Below are positions 46,128 through 54,851 of a DNA stretch of 64,000 nt, in pieces. This DNA comes from CAUZIZ01 sp965222655 (GTDB taxonomy: Bacteria; Acidobacteriota; UBA6911; RPQK01; JAJDTT01), in assembly GCA_965222655.1 (NCBI GenBank), contig CBDCUP010000021.1, forward strand, positions 806,001 to 870,000, in the 5' to 3' direction. A program made the position numbers and the translations under genes. Every line of letters starts with the position of its first letter. The stretch's first letter is position 1. Below the pieces are notes generated by a model. That model did not search any database. It was not told the DNA's origin and was given only the letters and a program-made list of their open reading frames with translations.

Positions 46128-47318
46128 ATGCGGCGCTTTTTTCTGTGCCACTATCATGAGATCGGCCTCAAGAAGGGGAACCGCTCCTTCTTCGAGCAAC
46201 GTCTCCGTCAGAACATCATTCGAGCTCTCTCAGGGTTGCCATTCAAGGAAGTGCGTCGCATCTCCGGACGACTGATCGTGGAGCTGCTTCCGGAGTCGCC
46301 GCTTCAGGAGATCGGAGAACGGCTTCAGAAGATATTCGGAATCGTCTCGTGCTCTCCCGCCTGGCTCTCCGAGCAAGATCTGGATCTGCTACAGCAGAAC
46401 CTCTGGAAGCTGGTTCAAGAGAGGGACTTTGAGAGCTTCAAGATTCAGGCTCGCCGCGCCCAAAAGACGTTCCCTCTCAATTCGCCCGAGATCAACGAAC
46501 ACCTGGGGGCATTCATTTTGGAGCGTTGCGGGAAGCGGGTTGATCTGAGCACACCCGAGCTGACCTGCTACGTTGATATCGTCGAGCGATACGCCTTCCT
46601 CTATTTCGAGAAGCTGAGGGGGGTAAAGGGTCTGCCGGTGGGAGCCTCGGGCAAGGTCGTGGTGCTGCTTTCGGGTGGAATCGACTCCCCGGTTGCAAGT
46701 TACAAGATCATGAAGCGAGGATGCCAGGCGATCTTCGTTCATTTTCACTCCTATCCTCATACCAGCGCCGAATCGCAGGAAAAGGTTCGACAGTTGGTGA
46801 CTCTCCTGAACCAGTATCAATTCCGCTCGGTGCTCTACCGAATCCCCTTTGCCGAGGTCCAGAGGCAGATCGTGGCGTTCACTCCCCCGGCGACACGGGT
46901 TATCTTCTACCGACGTTTCATGCTCCGTCTTGCCCAACAGATTGCTGCCCGCGAGGGAGGTCTGGCCCTGGTAACCGGTGACAGCATCGGACAAGTAGCC
47001 TCCCAGACTCTCGAGAATATATCCGTCATCTCCGAATCGGTACAATGCCCCATCCTTCGTCCGCTGGTTGGTGAGGACAAGGAGGACATCATTGAGGTCG
47101 CTCGCAGGATCGGCAGCTATCCGATATCCATTCTTCCCGAAGAAGATTGCTGCTCCTTATTCGTGCCACGCCACCCGGAAACGAGGGCCGATCAGATCGG
47201 AATCAACCGAATCGAAGCGCAACTTCATCTGGATGATGCGCTTGCGGATGCGCTCGAGGGGGCCGAGAGGGAAATATTTGAGACTGACTCCAGAGTGGAA
47301 GCTCCACTCTCAGGATGA
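46128..47318 (+). CDS. thiI: tRNA 4-thiouridine synthase ThiI (sulfurtransferase)
   Basis: 396 residues. The order is ferredoxin-like start (FFLCHYHEIGLKKGNRSFFE), THUMP domain (FKIQARRAQKTFPLNSPEINEHLG, residues 90-170), and PP-loop ATPase with SGGIDSPVASYKIMKRG at about residues 182-198. VTGDSIGQVASQTLEN is the typical family signature. No C-terminal rhodanese domain, as in many bacteria, so the sulfur relay Cys would be one within the ATPase part. It thiolates U8 of tRNA (and supports thiamine synthesis in some organisms). Cytoplasmic. Confidence 0.93.
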   Translation: MRRFFLCHYHEIGLKKGNRSFFEQRLRQNIIRALSGLPFKEVRRISGRLIVELLPESPLQEIGERLQKIFGIVSCSPAWLSEQDLDLLQQNLWKLVQERDFESFKIQARRAQKTFPLNSPEINEHLGAFILERCGKRVDLSTPELTCYVDIVERYAFLYFEKLRGVKGLPVGASGKVVVLLSGGIDSPVASYKIMKRGCQAIFVHFHSYPHTSAESQEKVRQLVTLLNQYQFRSVLYRIPFAEVQRQIVAFTPPATRVIFYRRFMLRLAQQIAAREGGLALVTGDSIGQVASQTLENISVISESVQCPILRPLVGEDKEDIIEVARRIGSYPISILPEEDCCSLFVPRHPETRADQIGINRIEAQLHLDDALADALEGAEREIFETDSRVEAPLSG

Positions 47319-47778
47319 GATACGCTATCGTAGATCCAGTACAAGGCATCAGATTCTGACTTCTGGAGCGAACCAATCGGCGGAGATCCGCATCTGAGGA
47401 AACGATGGAACAATCCTTGAAAGTTCTTGGCTCGATCCTGCTGCTGGGGATCCTTGCCCCCGGAGTGCCGGTCGGCCTGAGCCTGCCCGCCCAGTCCTTG
47501 GACGCCGAAGTAGATGCTCGAGTCGAAAAGGTAGAAGAGGTTCTCAAAGATCTTCAGGAAAACGAACAGTCTGAGGAACCTCAACCCAAGACCTACACCC
47601 TGGCAGAATCGGACCTGAATGCCTACCTGGAGGCCCAGCTCAAGAAAAACGAGCACAAAGGAGTCGACGCCCTGGCCGTGCGCCTCAACCACGACAACAA
47701 CCTGATCACAACACTCGACGTGAACATGGACGAGGTCGAGATGGGGCAGCAAGACTTCGCAGTCCTGATATTTCTCCA

Positions 47779-48894
47779 CTGGGGTATCCATTTAACCGGA
47801 CCCATCCGGGCCGGCAGTTCTCCAGGGGCGGTTCGCTGGAGGGCGATCCAGGCTCGGCGGGTGCCCGCGCGCCTGGGGCGGCGTGGGCGACACCGCCCGG
47901 GGCCGCTTGGTGGCGATAAGGTCCTGGTAGCGTAGCGGCTCGTGGGCAGCGGCGAGTTCGAGCACCCGGTAGAAGACCATCCCGCGGCTTCGGGAGCGTC
48001 GGCGGTTGAAGCGGAACACGAACTCATCCAGGTAGCTGGCCAGGTGGGCGGGCTCCACCGATCCTTGGTGGGTGCCCAGCAGCCACCGCTTGGCCAGTGA
48101 GGCGACACGGTGCACCGCGGGCAGTAGCTCGCCGGTATCCTCCCCGCGGGCCCGGGCCGCCCGCTGGCTGCGTCGAGCATGGACGTAGCCGAGCTTCTCC
48201 AGACCGTGGTAACCCTGCCAGCCGTCGGTGAAGACCGTCGCGCCCGGCTCAACGTGATCTGTCACGAACGGGTGCAGCGACGCGGCCGACGCATCAGCCA
48301 GCGGCAGCATGCGGCAGCGGCCAAGCCCTTTCGGCTCCCGGACCTCCACCGCGATGCCGGTCAGCACCTTCTTGCCCCTGGCCCGGCCACCTGCCAGCCC
48401 CGGCTGCTCACCGCCGATGTAGGTCTCATCCACCTCCACCATGCCGGCTAGTCGGTCGCGGCCCCGGCGCACCAGCACCGACCGCAGCCGATGCAGCATG
48501 GCCCACGCGGTCTGGTAGGAGCCGATCTCGAGCGTCCGCTTCAGGCTCAGCGCCGAGATCCCGTCTTTGCCCGTGGCGAACAGCCAGCAGGCATTGAACC
48601 ATACCGTGAGCGGCGTGCGCGTCCGGTCAAAGATCGTGCCCGCAGTCACCGAACTACGGCCGCCGCACCCGGAGCACCTGAAGCGCCCATCGCCCAGCCG
48701 CCAGCCACCATCGTGGCCGCAGTCCGCGCAAGCGAAGCCAGCGGGCCATCGCAGCCACTCCAAGTAGTCCAGACAGTCCGCATCGGTGCGGAACCAGGCC
48801 TGGAACTCGCCCACGGACCTCGGATAGTGCGTGCCAGCACGAGGGTGATCCACCGCCTCAGCCTACATTCAGTCCGGTTAAATGGATACCCCAG
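47779..48894. mobile_element. IS1595-family insertion sequence, 1116 bp
   Basis: Perfect 23-bp terminal inverted repeats (CTGGGGTATCCATTTAACCG at 47779 onwards, complement ending at 48894) are flanked by an 8-bp direct repeat TTTCTCCA (47771-47778 and 48895-48902), the usual duplication of this family. It contains one transposase on the minus strand. Base use is much more GC-rich than the neighbours, which suggests recent arrival from another lineage. Confidence 0.95.
47792..48853 (-). CDS. IS1595-family (ISXO2-like) transposase
   Basis: 353 residues. A zinc ribbon CADCGHDGGWRLGDGRFRCSGC at about residues 42-63 is followed by VTAGTIFDRTRTPL, the ISXO2-like DDE signature VEVDETYIGGEQPGL (first Asp), then GATVFTDGWQGYHGL (second Asp) and a final NxxE-like region near ASYLDEFVFRFNRR. 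Complete and probably active. The long C-terminal tail of low complexity (ATKRPRAVSPTPPQARGH) extends to the element end. Confidence 0.95.
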   Translation of the reverse strand: MDHPRAGTHYPRSVGEFQAWFRTDADCLDYLEWLRWPAGFACADCGHDGGWRLGDGRFRCSGCGGRSSVTAGTIFDRTRTPLTVWFNACWLFATGKDGISALSLKRTLEIGSYQTAWAMLHRLRSVLVRRGRDRLAGMVEVDETYIGGEQPGLAGGRARGKKVLTGIAVEVREPKGLGRCRMLPLADASAASLHPFVTDHVEPGATVFTDGWQGYHGLEKLGYVHARRSQRAARARGEDTGELLPAVHRVASLAKRWLLGTHQGSVEPAHLASYLDEFVFRFNRRRSRSRGMVFYRVLELAAAHEPLRYQDLIATKRPRAVSPTPPQARGHPPSLDRPPANRPWRTAGPDGSG

Positions 48895-49211
48895 TTTCTC
48901 CAAATGATAGGAAGCCGTCCCAAAGTCGAAATCGCAGGAGAGTTGACCGTCGAAGACGGCGTCGGGACCTACCAAGTCAAGAGCATGCTCTTGAACGGAA
49001 CCACAGTCCCGGCTGCACTGATCCAGACTGTCCTGACCTCCTTCGGTCGCTCCCAGGACCCTCCTTTCGACCCCACTCAACCCTTCCAGATGCCTTACTG
49101 CATCAAGACCGTCCAGATCGAGGCCGGCCAGGTTACCATTCAGACCTGAACCCACCGCTCGGGAAAAATCTCAAATTCCAAGTGCCAAACTCCACTTGAT
49201 GATCGAGAATC

Positions 49212-49310
49212 TGTTTGTATCCTGGTGCTTGTATCTTGAAGCTTGTTTGTATCTTGTATCTTGTATCTTGGAATTTGTCTTCAAGTATCTTGGAATTTGT
49301 CTTCAAGCTC
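49212..49310. repeat. TTGTATC-type short repeats with a 22-bp tandem duplication
   Basis: Several copies of the heptamer TTGTATC/CTTGTAT lie at 49212-49265, followed by two tandem copies of a 22-bp unit beginning TATCTTGGAATTTGTC (about 49264-49307). The motif CTTGGAATTTG is shared with the repeat at 53413-53527. It occupies the spacer before the CCA-adding enzyme gene and would otherwise be translated as an unnatural N-terminus, which helps place the true start downstream. Confidence 0.8.
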
Positions 49311-49320
49311 GAGGGAAGAA

Positions 49321-50649
49321 TTGCTTGAATCTGTCGATCCAGTTCTCTTGCGGGGTGCGTTGGCAATCTCGCGGCGGCTCGAAGAGCAAGGCTACCAGGC
49401 CTATTTTGCTGGAGGAGCCGTGCGCGATCTCCTCCTGGGCAGGGCACTCGCGGACATCGACATCGCTACGTCTGCGTCTCCTGATGTAGTCGAGAAACTG
49501 TTTCCTCAAACCGTCGGCGTGGGGAAGCAGTTCGGTGTGATCGTTGTAGTACTGGACCAGGCCAACTACGAAGTGGCCACCTTCAGGAGCGATTCCGGCT
49601 ACGAAGACGGTCGTCATCCTTCGAAAGTCGAGTTCTCCGACGCCCGCCAGGATGCCCTCAGGCGTGACTTCACCATCAACTCACTCTTCTTGAATCCGTT
49701 GACGGGCGAGGTCATCGACTACAACGGCGGAAAAGAGGATCTGGCACGCCGTCTCATTCGCACCGTGGGCAGACCGGAGCAGACTTTGGAAGAGGACAGC
49801 CTGCGCATCCTTCGGGCAGTTCGATTCGCCTGTCAGCTCGGATTCGAGATCGAACCGGACACCTATCTCCAATTGGACAGGTTTGCTGACCAACTCAGGC
49901 GCATCAGCTGGGAACGAATCCGGGACGAAGTTCTCAAGATCCTCACTGGTCCTGACCCCAGTCGTGGACTGAAACTGATGTTCGACACCGGGATCCTGAA
50001 GACCATTCTTCCCGAGGTGGCAGCCATGGATGGAGTCGACCAGCCTCCTCAGTTTCACCCTGAGGGAGACGTCCTGGAGCACACACGCTTGTTGTTTTCC
50101 CTCTCTCGGTCCCGAAGCCAAACCCTGGCCCTGGCGATTCTCCTGCACGACGTCGGGAAGCCTCCCACCTTTACGATCAAAGAGCGCATTCGCTTTGACG
50201 GTCACGCCGAAATGGGAGCCGAAATGGCCGAGACAATCTGCCGTCGTTTGCGACTCTCCAACGAAAAGGTTGACGGAGTAGTCGATCTGGTAAAGGATCA
50301 TCTTCGCTTCATTCACGTCAAGGAGATGCGCGAGAGCACATTGAAGCGTTTTCTTCGCAGGGAGAATATCGGGGATCATTTGGAACTGCATCGGCTGGAC
50401 TGCTCGGCCAGCCATGGGGACTTGTCCAATTACGACTTTTGTCGCGAGAAGTTGCTGGAGCTGAGTCAGGAGACCCTCAGACCTACCTGCCTCATCAACG
50501 GGCACGACCTGATCGAGCTGGGATTGGAGCCCGGGCCACTGTTTTCGGAGATCCTGAATACCGTGGAAGATCAGCAGCTGGAGGGAAGCCTGATCTCTAA
50601 GGAGGAGGCTCTGGACTGGGTAAAAACCCACTACCTCGAGCAACGCTGA
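49321..50649 (+). CDS. CCA tRNA nucleotidyltransferase (CCA-adding enzyme/poly(A)-polymerase family)
   Basis: 442 residues from a TTG at 49321 with GAGGGAAG six bases upstream. The nucleotidyltransferase head has GGAVRDLLLGRALADIDIAT (the GG and DxD motif), RRDFTINSLF and RILRAVRFACQLGFE. A central tRNA-binding region and an HD domain (ILLHDVGKP) follow, the latter as in two-domain family members. It completes 3'-CCA ends or adds A residues to RNA. The reading frame starts earlier, but the upstream 26 codons derive from the heptamer repeat. Next gene starts 57 bp downstream. Confidence 0.93.
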   Translation: MLESVDPVLLRGALAISRRLEEQGYQAYFAGGAVRDLLLGRALADIDIATSASPDVVEKLFPQTVGVGKQFGVIVVVLDQANYEVATFRSDSGYEDGRHPSKVEFSDARQDALRRDFTINSLFLNPLTGEVIDYNGGKEDLARRLIRTVGRPEQTLEEDSLRILRAVRFACQLGFEIEPDTYLQLDRFADQLRRISWERIRDEVLKILTGPDPSRGLKLMFDTGILKTILPEVAAMDGVDQPPQFHPEGDVLEHTRLLFSLSRSRSQTLALAILLHDVGKPPTFTIKERIRFDGHAEMGAEMAETICRRLRLSNEKVDGVVDLVKDHLRFIHVKEMRESTLKRFLRRENIGDHLELHRLDCSASHGDLSNYDFCREKLLELSQETLRPTCLINGHDLIELGLEPGPLFSEILNTVEDQQLEGSLISKEEALDWVKTHYLEQR

Positions 50650-50706
50650 GCCGGATCCGGGAATGGGATCTGGGCCAGGGATACTATTGTCTAGGAGAGC
50701 GCTCGT

Positions 50707-51993
50707 ATGGAACATCAAGAGACCGTCGCTGTCGTTGGTTTGGGGTACGTTGGACTACCCGTCGCCCTGGCTTTCGGACGTGCCACTAGGACCATTGGCT
50801 ACGATGTTTCAGAAGAGAAGATCAGGGCCTACCAGCAGGGCTTCGATCCCACCGAAGAGATGCCGGCGGATGCCTTCGAGAAAGCGACCCAGCTAGTCTT
50901 CACCACTGAACCTGCTCCGCTACAAGAGGTGGATTTCTTCATCGTGGCGGTTCCCACGCCCATCGATGAAGCCGAGCGCCCCGACTTGACCTTCCTGACT
51001 GAAGCGAGTCGGACCGTCGGGACTCAGATGAAGAAGGGAGCCATCGTCGTCTACGAATCCACCGTGTACCCGGGCGTCACCGAGGAGATCTGCGTGGAAG
51101 TTCTGGAAAACGCGTCGGGTCTCAAGTGCGGTTCAGACTTCAAGGTCGGTTACTCTCCGGAGCGCATCAATCCAGGGGACCCCGAACATCGACTCGAGAA
51201 GATCGTGAAAGTGGTCGCGGGACAGGATCAAGAGACCCTCGAGGTCATGTCCAGGCTCTATGGCCAGATAACGGAGGCAGGCGTCTTTCAGGCTCCCAGT
51301 ATCAAGGTGGCCGAAGCAGCGAAGGTGATTGAAAACACGCAGCGCGACCTGAACATTGCCTTGATGAATGAGCTGGCTATTATCTTCAATCGGCTCGGAA
51401 TCGACACTCACGATGTCCTACGGGTTGCAGAGACCAAATGGAACTTTCTCCCTTTTCGACCCGGGCTGGTCGGGGGGCATTGCATCGGCGTCGATCCCTA
51501 CTACCTGACTCATAAGGCTCAGACAGTCGGCTATCACCCAGAGGTCATTCTGGCGGGAAGACGAATCAACGACAGCATGGGCAAGTACATCGCCCAGCAG
51601 ATGGTCAAGAAACTGGTCAGGGCCCGCCGCCACGACGGCCCACCCGTCCTGGTCATGGGCCTGACCTTCAAAGAGGACTGTGCCGATCTTCGCAATTCGA
51701 AAGTAGTCGATCTGGTCCGAGAGCTCGAATCCTTTGGTGTCGAAGTATTGGTGTGGGATCCCGTCGCGGATCCCAAGCAAGCGCGGGCTCACTACGACAT
51801 CGAGCTGGTTGGCTGGGAGACGGTGCAGGAGGTCTCGGCAATCGTTGCCGCGGTTCCCCACCGCCAGGTTCTCGACATCGACCTGGTCAAGCTGGCGGAG
51901 AAATCAGGACCCGGCACGCCTTTCGTCGACGTGAAATCGCAATTCTCCCGTCGCTTGCTCCAGCAGACGGGATTCGAGGTCTGGAGACTTTGA
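50707..51993 (+). CDS. UDP-glucose/N-acetylgalactosamine-type nucleotide-sugar dehydrogenase
   Basis: 428 residues. The Rossmann start is VAVVGLGYVGLPVALAFG, followed by the family motifs FIVAVPTPID, VYESTVYPGVTEEIC and PERINPGDPEHRLEKIVKVV. The catalytic Cys is in GGHCIGVDPYYLTHKA, at about residue 259, and the C-terminal domain is VLVMGLTFKEDCADLRNSKV. The NPGD motif and WNFLPFRPGLVGGH fit the WbpA/TviB-type enzymes that oxidise UDP-N-acetyl hexosamines to uronic acids for surface polysaccharide. NAD-dependent, two-fold oxidation. Confidence 0.95.
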   Translation: MEHQETVAVVGLGYVGLPVALAFGRATRTIGYDVSEEKIRAYQQGFDPTEEMPADAFEKATQLVFTTEPAPLQEVDFFIVAVPTPIDEAERPDLTFLTEASRTVGTQMKKGAIVVYESTVYPGVTEEICVEVLENASGLKCGSDFKVGYSPERINPGDPEHRLEKIVKVVAGQDQETLEVMSRLYGQITEAGVFQAPSIKVAEAAKVIENTQRDLNIALMNELAIIFNRLGIDTHDVLRVAETKWNFLPFRPGLVGGHCIGVDPYYLTHKAQTVGYHPEVILAGRRINDSMGKYIAQQMVKKLVRARRHDGPPVLVMGLTFKEDCADLRNSKVVDLVRELESFGVEVLVWDPVADPKQARAHYDIELVGWETVQEVSAIVAAVPHRQVLDIDLVKLAEKSGPGTPFVDVKSQFSRRLLQQTGFEVWRL

Positions 51994-52037
51994 ATACGGT
52001 CGCCTGACGCCGATTGATTCCCCAACGGAGGTTTTTG

Positions 52038-53402
52038 ATGGAAATCACAGATGAGGTCCGTCGCAAAATAACGGACACGGCCGAAGGCTTGTACGATGAG
52101 ACAGTTCAGCTGATTCGCGATCTGGTCCGCATCCCCAGCGAGAGCCCCAGTTATGCCTACGCAAAACTGTATGAGGAGCGTGGCTACACCAAGATGTACG
52201 ATGCTCCCATGACCCTGGGAGGGGAGAAGAAGGTCGCCGAGTTCCTGCAGCCGGTCATGGAATCGCTGGGTGCCGAGACGATCATGGAGGCCAGAGAGCC
52301 TTTGAGGCCTAACCTGATTGGGATCCTTCCGGGAAGGGGTGAAGGCCGATCCCTGGCGCTCAACGCCCACACCGATACCGTTCCCACCGGACCCCACGAA
52401 GAGTGGAGATGGCAGGATCCCTTCAGTGCCAAGATCGAGGACGGAAAACTCTGGGGCCGCGGATCGACCGACGACAAAGGGCCCCTGGCCTGCATGGTCA
52501 AGGCGCTGGAAACGATTCGGCGTTCGGGCTACCGACTCAATGGAGAACTACAGCTGCACGCCACCGTGGGCGAGGAGACGATGGACGGGAAGACCCATGG
52601 GCCAGGCTACTTTATCCCCAAGAACCCGCGCTACAAGACCGATGCATGCGTGGTCTGCGAGTCCTCGGCTCCTCCCCATCCCCACGGCATCTGTGTCGCC
52701 TCGGGTGGGGTGTCCTGGCTCCACATCGTCGTCAAGGGAAAGCCCGTTCATGCGGCCATGGGCTACCGCACCTACCGTAGCGGCTATGAGGGAGAAGAAG
52801 TGGGCGTGGACGCCATTCGAAAGGCCAACGCAATCTACCAGGGCCTACTGGATCTGGATGAACAGTGGGCGCAAAGCAGAGTCGATCCGAGTGGGCTCAC
52901 CCCCGAGGGTTACTCGTCGATCATCACAGCCTGGATTCATGGGCATCCCAAGGGAATCGAGGTTCCCTTCTTCGTCGCCGATCACTGCGAACTGGGCGCC
53001 GCCGTCTGGAGACATCCGGGAGACAATTTCGAATCGGTTCGAACAGAGGTGGAAGAAAAGATCCAGGGCATCTGCCAGCAAGACTCCTGGCTGAGGACGC
53101 ATCCTCCCGAGGTAGAGTGGCGACTGGACTGGCCGCCCTTTCAAATCCCTCGGGATCATCCCCTGGTGCAGACCGCCGGGCTGGCCTATGAAGCCGTCCT
53201 GGGCCAGCCCGCACCCCATATGACCTGGCAGCCGGTAAGCGACGGCCGCTTCTATCAGGAGTGCGGAGTCCCCTCTCTGCTGATGGGTCCAGGCGACTAT
53301 CGCCGAGCCCACTGCTACGATGAGTTCCTGGAACTGGACCAGATTGTCGACGCCCTGAAGATCTATGCACTAACGGTGATGGGTTGGTGTGGATTCGAGT
53401 AG
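52038..53402 (+). CDS. M20-family metallopeptidase/deacylase
   Basis: 454 residues from ATG 52038 with GGAGG upstream (earlier starts are less likely). The zinc ligands are in LALNAHTDTVPTG (HTD), LWGRGSTDDKGPLACMV (GxxDxKG) and ATVGEETMDGKTHG (EE), while a distal His is in the MGPGDYRRAHCYDEF segment. The dimerisation domain is residues 215-330 (GGVSWLHIVVKGKPVHAAMG). It belongs to the ArgE/DapE-like group acting on acylated amino acids or peptides, cytoplasmic; the exact substrate is unknown. Confidence 0.94.
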   Translation: MEITDEVRRKITDTAEGLYDETVQLIRDLVRIPSESPSYAYAKLYEERGYTKMYDAPMTLGGEKKVAEFLQPVMESLGAETIMEAREPLRPNLIGILPGRGEGRSLALNAHTDTVPTGPHEEWRWQDPFSAKIEDGKLWGRGSTDDKGPLACMVKALETIRRSGYRLNGELQLHATVGEETMDGKTHGPGYFIPKNPRYKTDACVVCESSAPPHPHGICVASGGVSWLHIVVKGKPVHAAMGYRTYRSGYEGEEVGVDAIRKANAIYQGLLDLDEQWAQSRVDPSGLTPEGYSSIITAWIHGHPKGIEVPFFVADHCELGAAVWRHPGDNFESVRTEVEEKIQGICQQDSWLRTHPPEVEWRLDWPPFQIPRDHPLVQTAGLAYEAVLGQPAPHMTWQPVSDGRFYQECGVPSLLMGPGDYRRAHCYDEFLELDQIVDALKIYALTVMGWCGFE

Positions 53403-53412
53403 TGTGTAGAAA

Positions 53413-53527
53413 TCCCAAGATACAAGATACAAGATACAAACAAGCTACAAGTAACAATCACCAACTTCCAAATGGCGGTTTTTGATGCTTGGAATTTGAG
53501 ATTTGTTTGTATCTTGTATCTTGTACC
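53413..53527. repeat. Inverted heptamer-repeat stem, GATACAA/TTGTATC
   Basis: A 21-bp arm CAAGATACAAGATACAAACA(A) at 53416-53436 is matched in inverted orientation at 53503-53523 (TTGTTTGTATCTTGTATCTT). The arms consist of the heptamers seen at 49212-49265, and the loop holds TTGGAATTTGAG, also present at the other locus. It lies between the M20 peptidase gene and the CDGSH gene. Likely a repeated intergenic palindrome; a transcript would form a strong hairpin. Confidence 0.8.
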
Positions 53528-53573
53528 TTTCTACGGTGCTGCGCCCGGGTTCTGTCAATCACGAAGGAGCTTC

Positions 53574-54230
53574 ATGCCTGGAAAGATCCACAGTTACTCG
53601 TCTGACGGAATCACCGTCACCTACGACGCCAAGCGCTGCATTCATGCGGCTGAATGTGTCCACGGTGTGCCTGGGGTCTTTGACCCCAACCGCAAGCCCT
53701 GGATCGACGCCAGCAAGGGCGCACCTGGTGCGATCGCGGAGACGGTGCTGAAGTGTCCCACCGGAGCCCTGCACTTCGAGCGCCATGATGGAGGAGAGAG
53801 CGAGGCTGCTCCCGATTTTAATTCCGCCTTGATTGCCGCGAATGGGCCCCTCTACCTGGCGGGCGATCTTACGCTGAGCCTGCCTGATGGCAGTTCCCTC
53901 AGCGAGACGCGAGTGGCGTTATGCCGCTGCGGCAGTTCCCAGAACAAACCCTTCTGCGACAACACTCACCTGGAGACGAAGTTCTCCGATCCCGGCGGAA
54001 TCGACGTCCAGGGCAGCGCCTCGAGTAAAGCGGAAAGCGGAGAAAGCGAGTTGACGATCCGCTCGGCCCCCAACGGCCCCCTGCTGCTTCAAGGTCCGGT
54101 AACCATCAAGAGTGCGGACAGCGCCTATCAAACAGAGACTGCAAGATGCGCTCTGTGCCGGTGTGGCGAGTCAGGGAACAAACCCTTCTGCGATGGAACC
54201 CACAGCAGGGTCAATTTCCAGGCCCTCTAG
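53574..54230 (+). CDS. Iron-sulfur protein: 4Fe-4S mono-cluster domain plus two CDGSH domains
   Basis: 218 residues from ATG 53574 with AAGGAG six bases upstream. The N-terminal divergent 4Fe-4S domain (Fer4_19/DUF1271-like) reads CIHAAECVHGVPGVF and ETVLKCPTGALHF. Two CDGSH zinc-finger-like 2Fe-2S domains follow, CRCGSSQNKPFCDNTH at about residue 123 and CRCGESGNKPFCDGTH at about residue 197; each contains the C-x-C-...-C-...-H ligand set. Such proteins act in redox or Fe-S handling in the cytoplasm. Three clusters in one chain is more than usual, but the arrangement is known in bacteria. The stop is 1 bp before the MITE start. Confidence 0.92.
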   Translation: MPGKIHSYSSDGITVTYDAKRCIHAAECVHGVPGVFDPNRKPWIDASKGAPGAIAETVLKCPTGALHFERHDGGESEAAPDFNSALIAANGPLYLAGDLTLSLPDGSSLSETRVALCRCGSSQNKPFCDNTHLETKFSDPGGIDVQGSASSKAESGESELTIRSAPNGPLLLQGPVTIKSADSAYQTETARCALCRCGESGNKPFCDGTHSRVNFQAL

Positions 54231-54851
54231 CCCGCATTTCTCATACCCGGTCGTCGCGAGAGGCCGCAAGGGCCGTCCTGGCAAGGCTTGCGCCCGAGGC
54301 CCCCGCAGCCGTACTCGTGCAGTACGTCGAGGAGGCCGACCGAGCATAACGGGAGACCTGGAAATGGTTCTCCCTCAAGGGGATTGATATCCCCCCGGTA
54401 AGGTCCTAGTCAGACCACCGGTATCTAGACCCAGGGACGAACCCCTGGGACCGGAAAGTGTTGCGAGGTGAAGTGTGTTAGACACTGAATCCGGACCAAT
54501 TAGCCCCGATATAACGTTCGTCGAGTTAGGCCGAGGGTTTCGTTATGCCCGCAGGCAACAGGAAGCACCGCGTTAGGACGAGTGGTGGTTCCCACTCCGG
54601 GGTCGCAGACGGCATCGAGCAACACCACAGGAGGGAGAAGACAGACCAGGCGGGTCGAGGACCTCTTGGCGGCGGAGCTGACGCCGTCGAGTATGCGACG
54701 GCGACGTAACAGGAGCGGCGCAAATGGGTCTCGATCTGGGATGGGGACCGGTGTAGCGAAGAAACCGGGTAATGCCGGTGGAGTGAAGGTCCCCACGGTG
54801 AGTCGATCGCGGGTGGGCAAACATCCGCTCTACCCAGGAGAGAGAAGACGG

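Larger units (their letters stand above)
47405..49149 (+). pseudogene. Small secreted protein split by an IS1595-family element
   Basis: The first part (47405-47778) has a signal peptide (VLGSILLLGILAPGVPVGLSLPAQ), an acidic helical linker and YTLAESDLNAYLEAQLKK, then LIFLQ after removal. The second part (48903-49149) reads MIGSRPKVEIAGELTVEDG, GTYQVKSMLLNGTTVPAALI and ends MPYCIKTVQIEAGQVTIQT. Removing the IS with one target repeat gives one frame of 206 residues. The lipid-binding-like beta pattern (ends in VxIxxGxVTIxx) resembles LmeA/DUF2993-type proteins, not proven. It followed thiI by 86 bp. Confidence 0.85.

Noticed and set aside
49212..49310. Possible CRISPR array
   Set aside because: The repeats are 7-22 bp, adjacent without unique spacers, and there are no cas genes in the window.
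49681..50718. 345-codon open frame on the minus strand
   Set aside because: Antisense to the CCA-adding enzyme.
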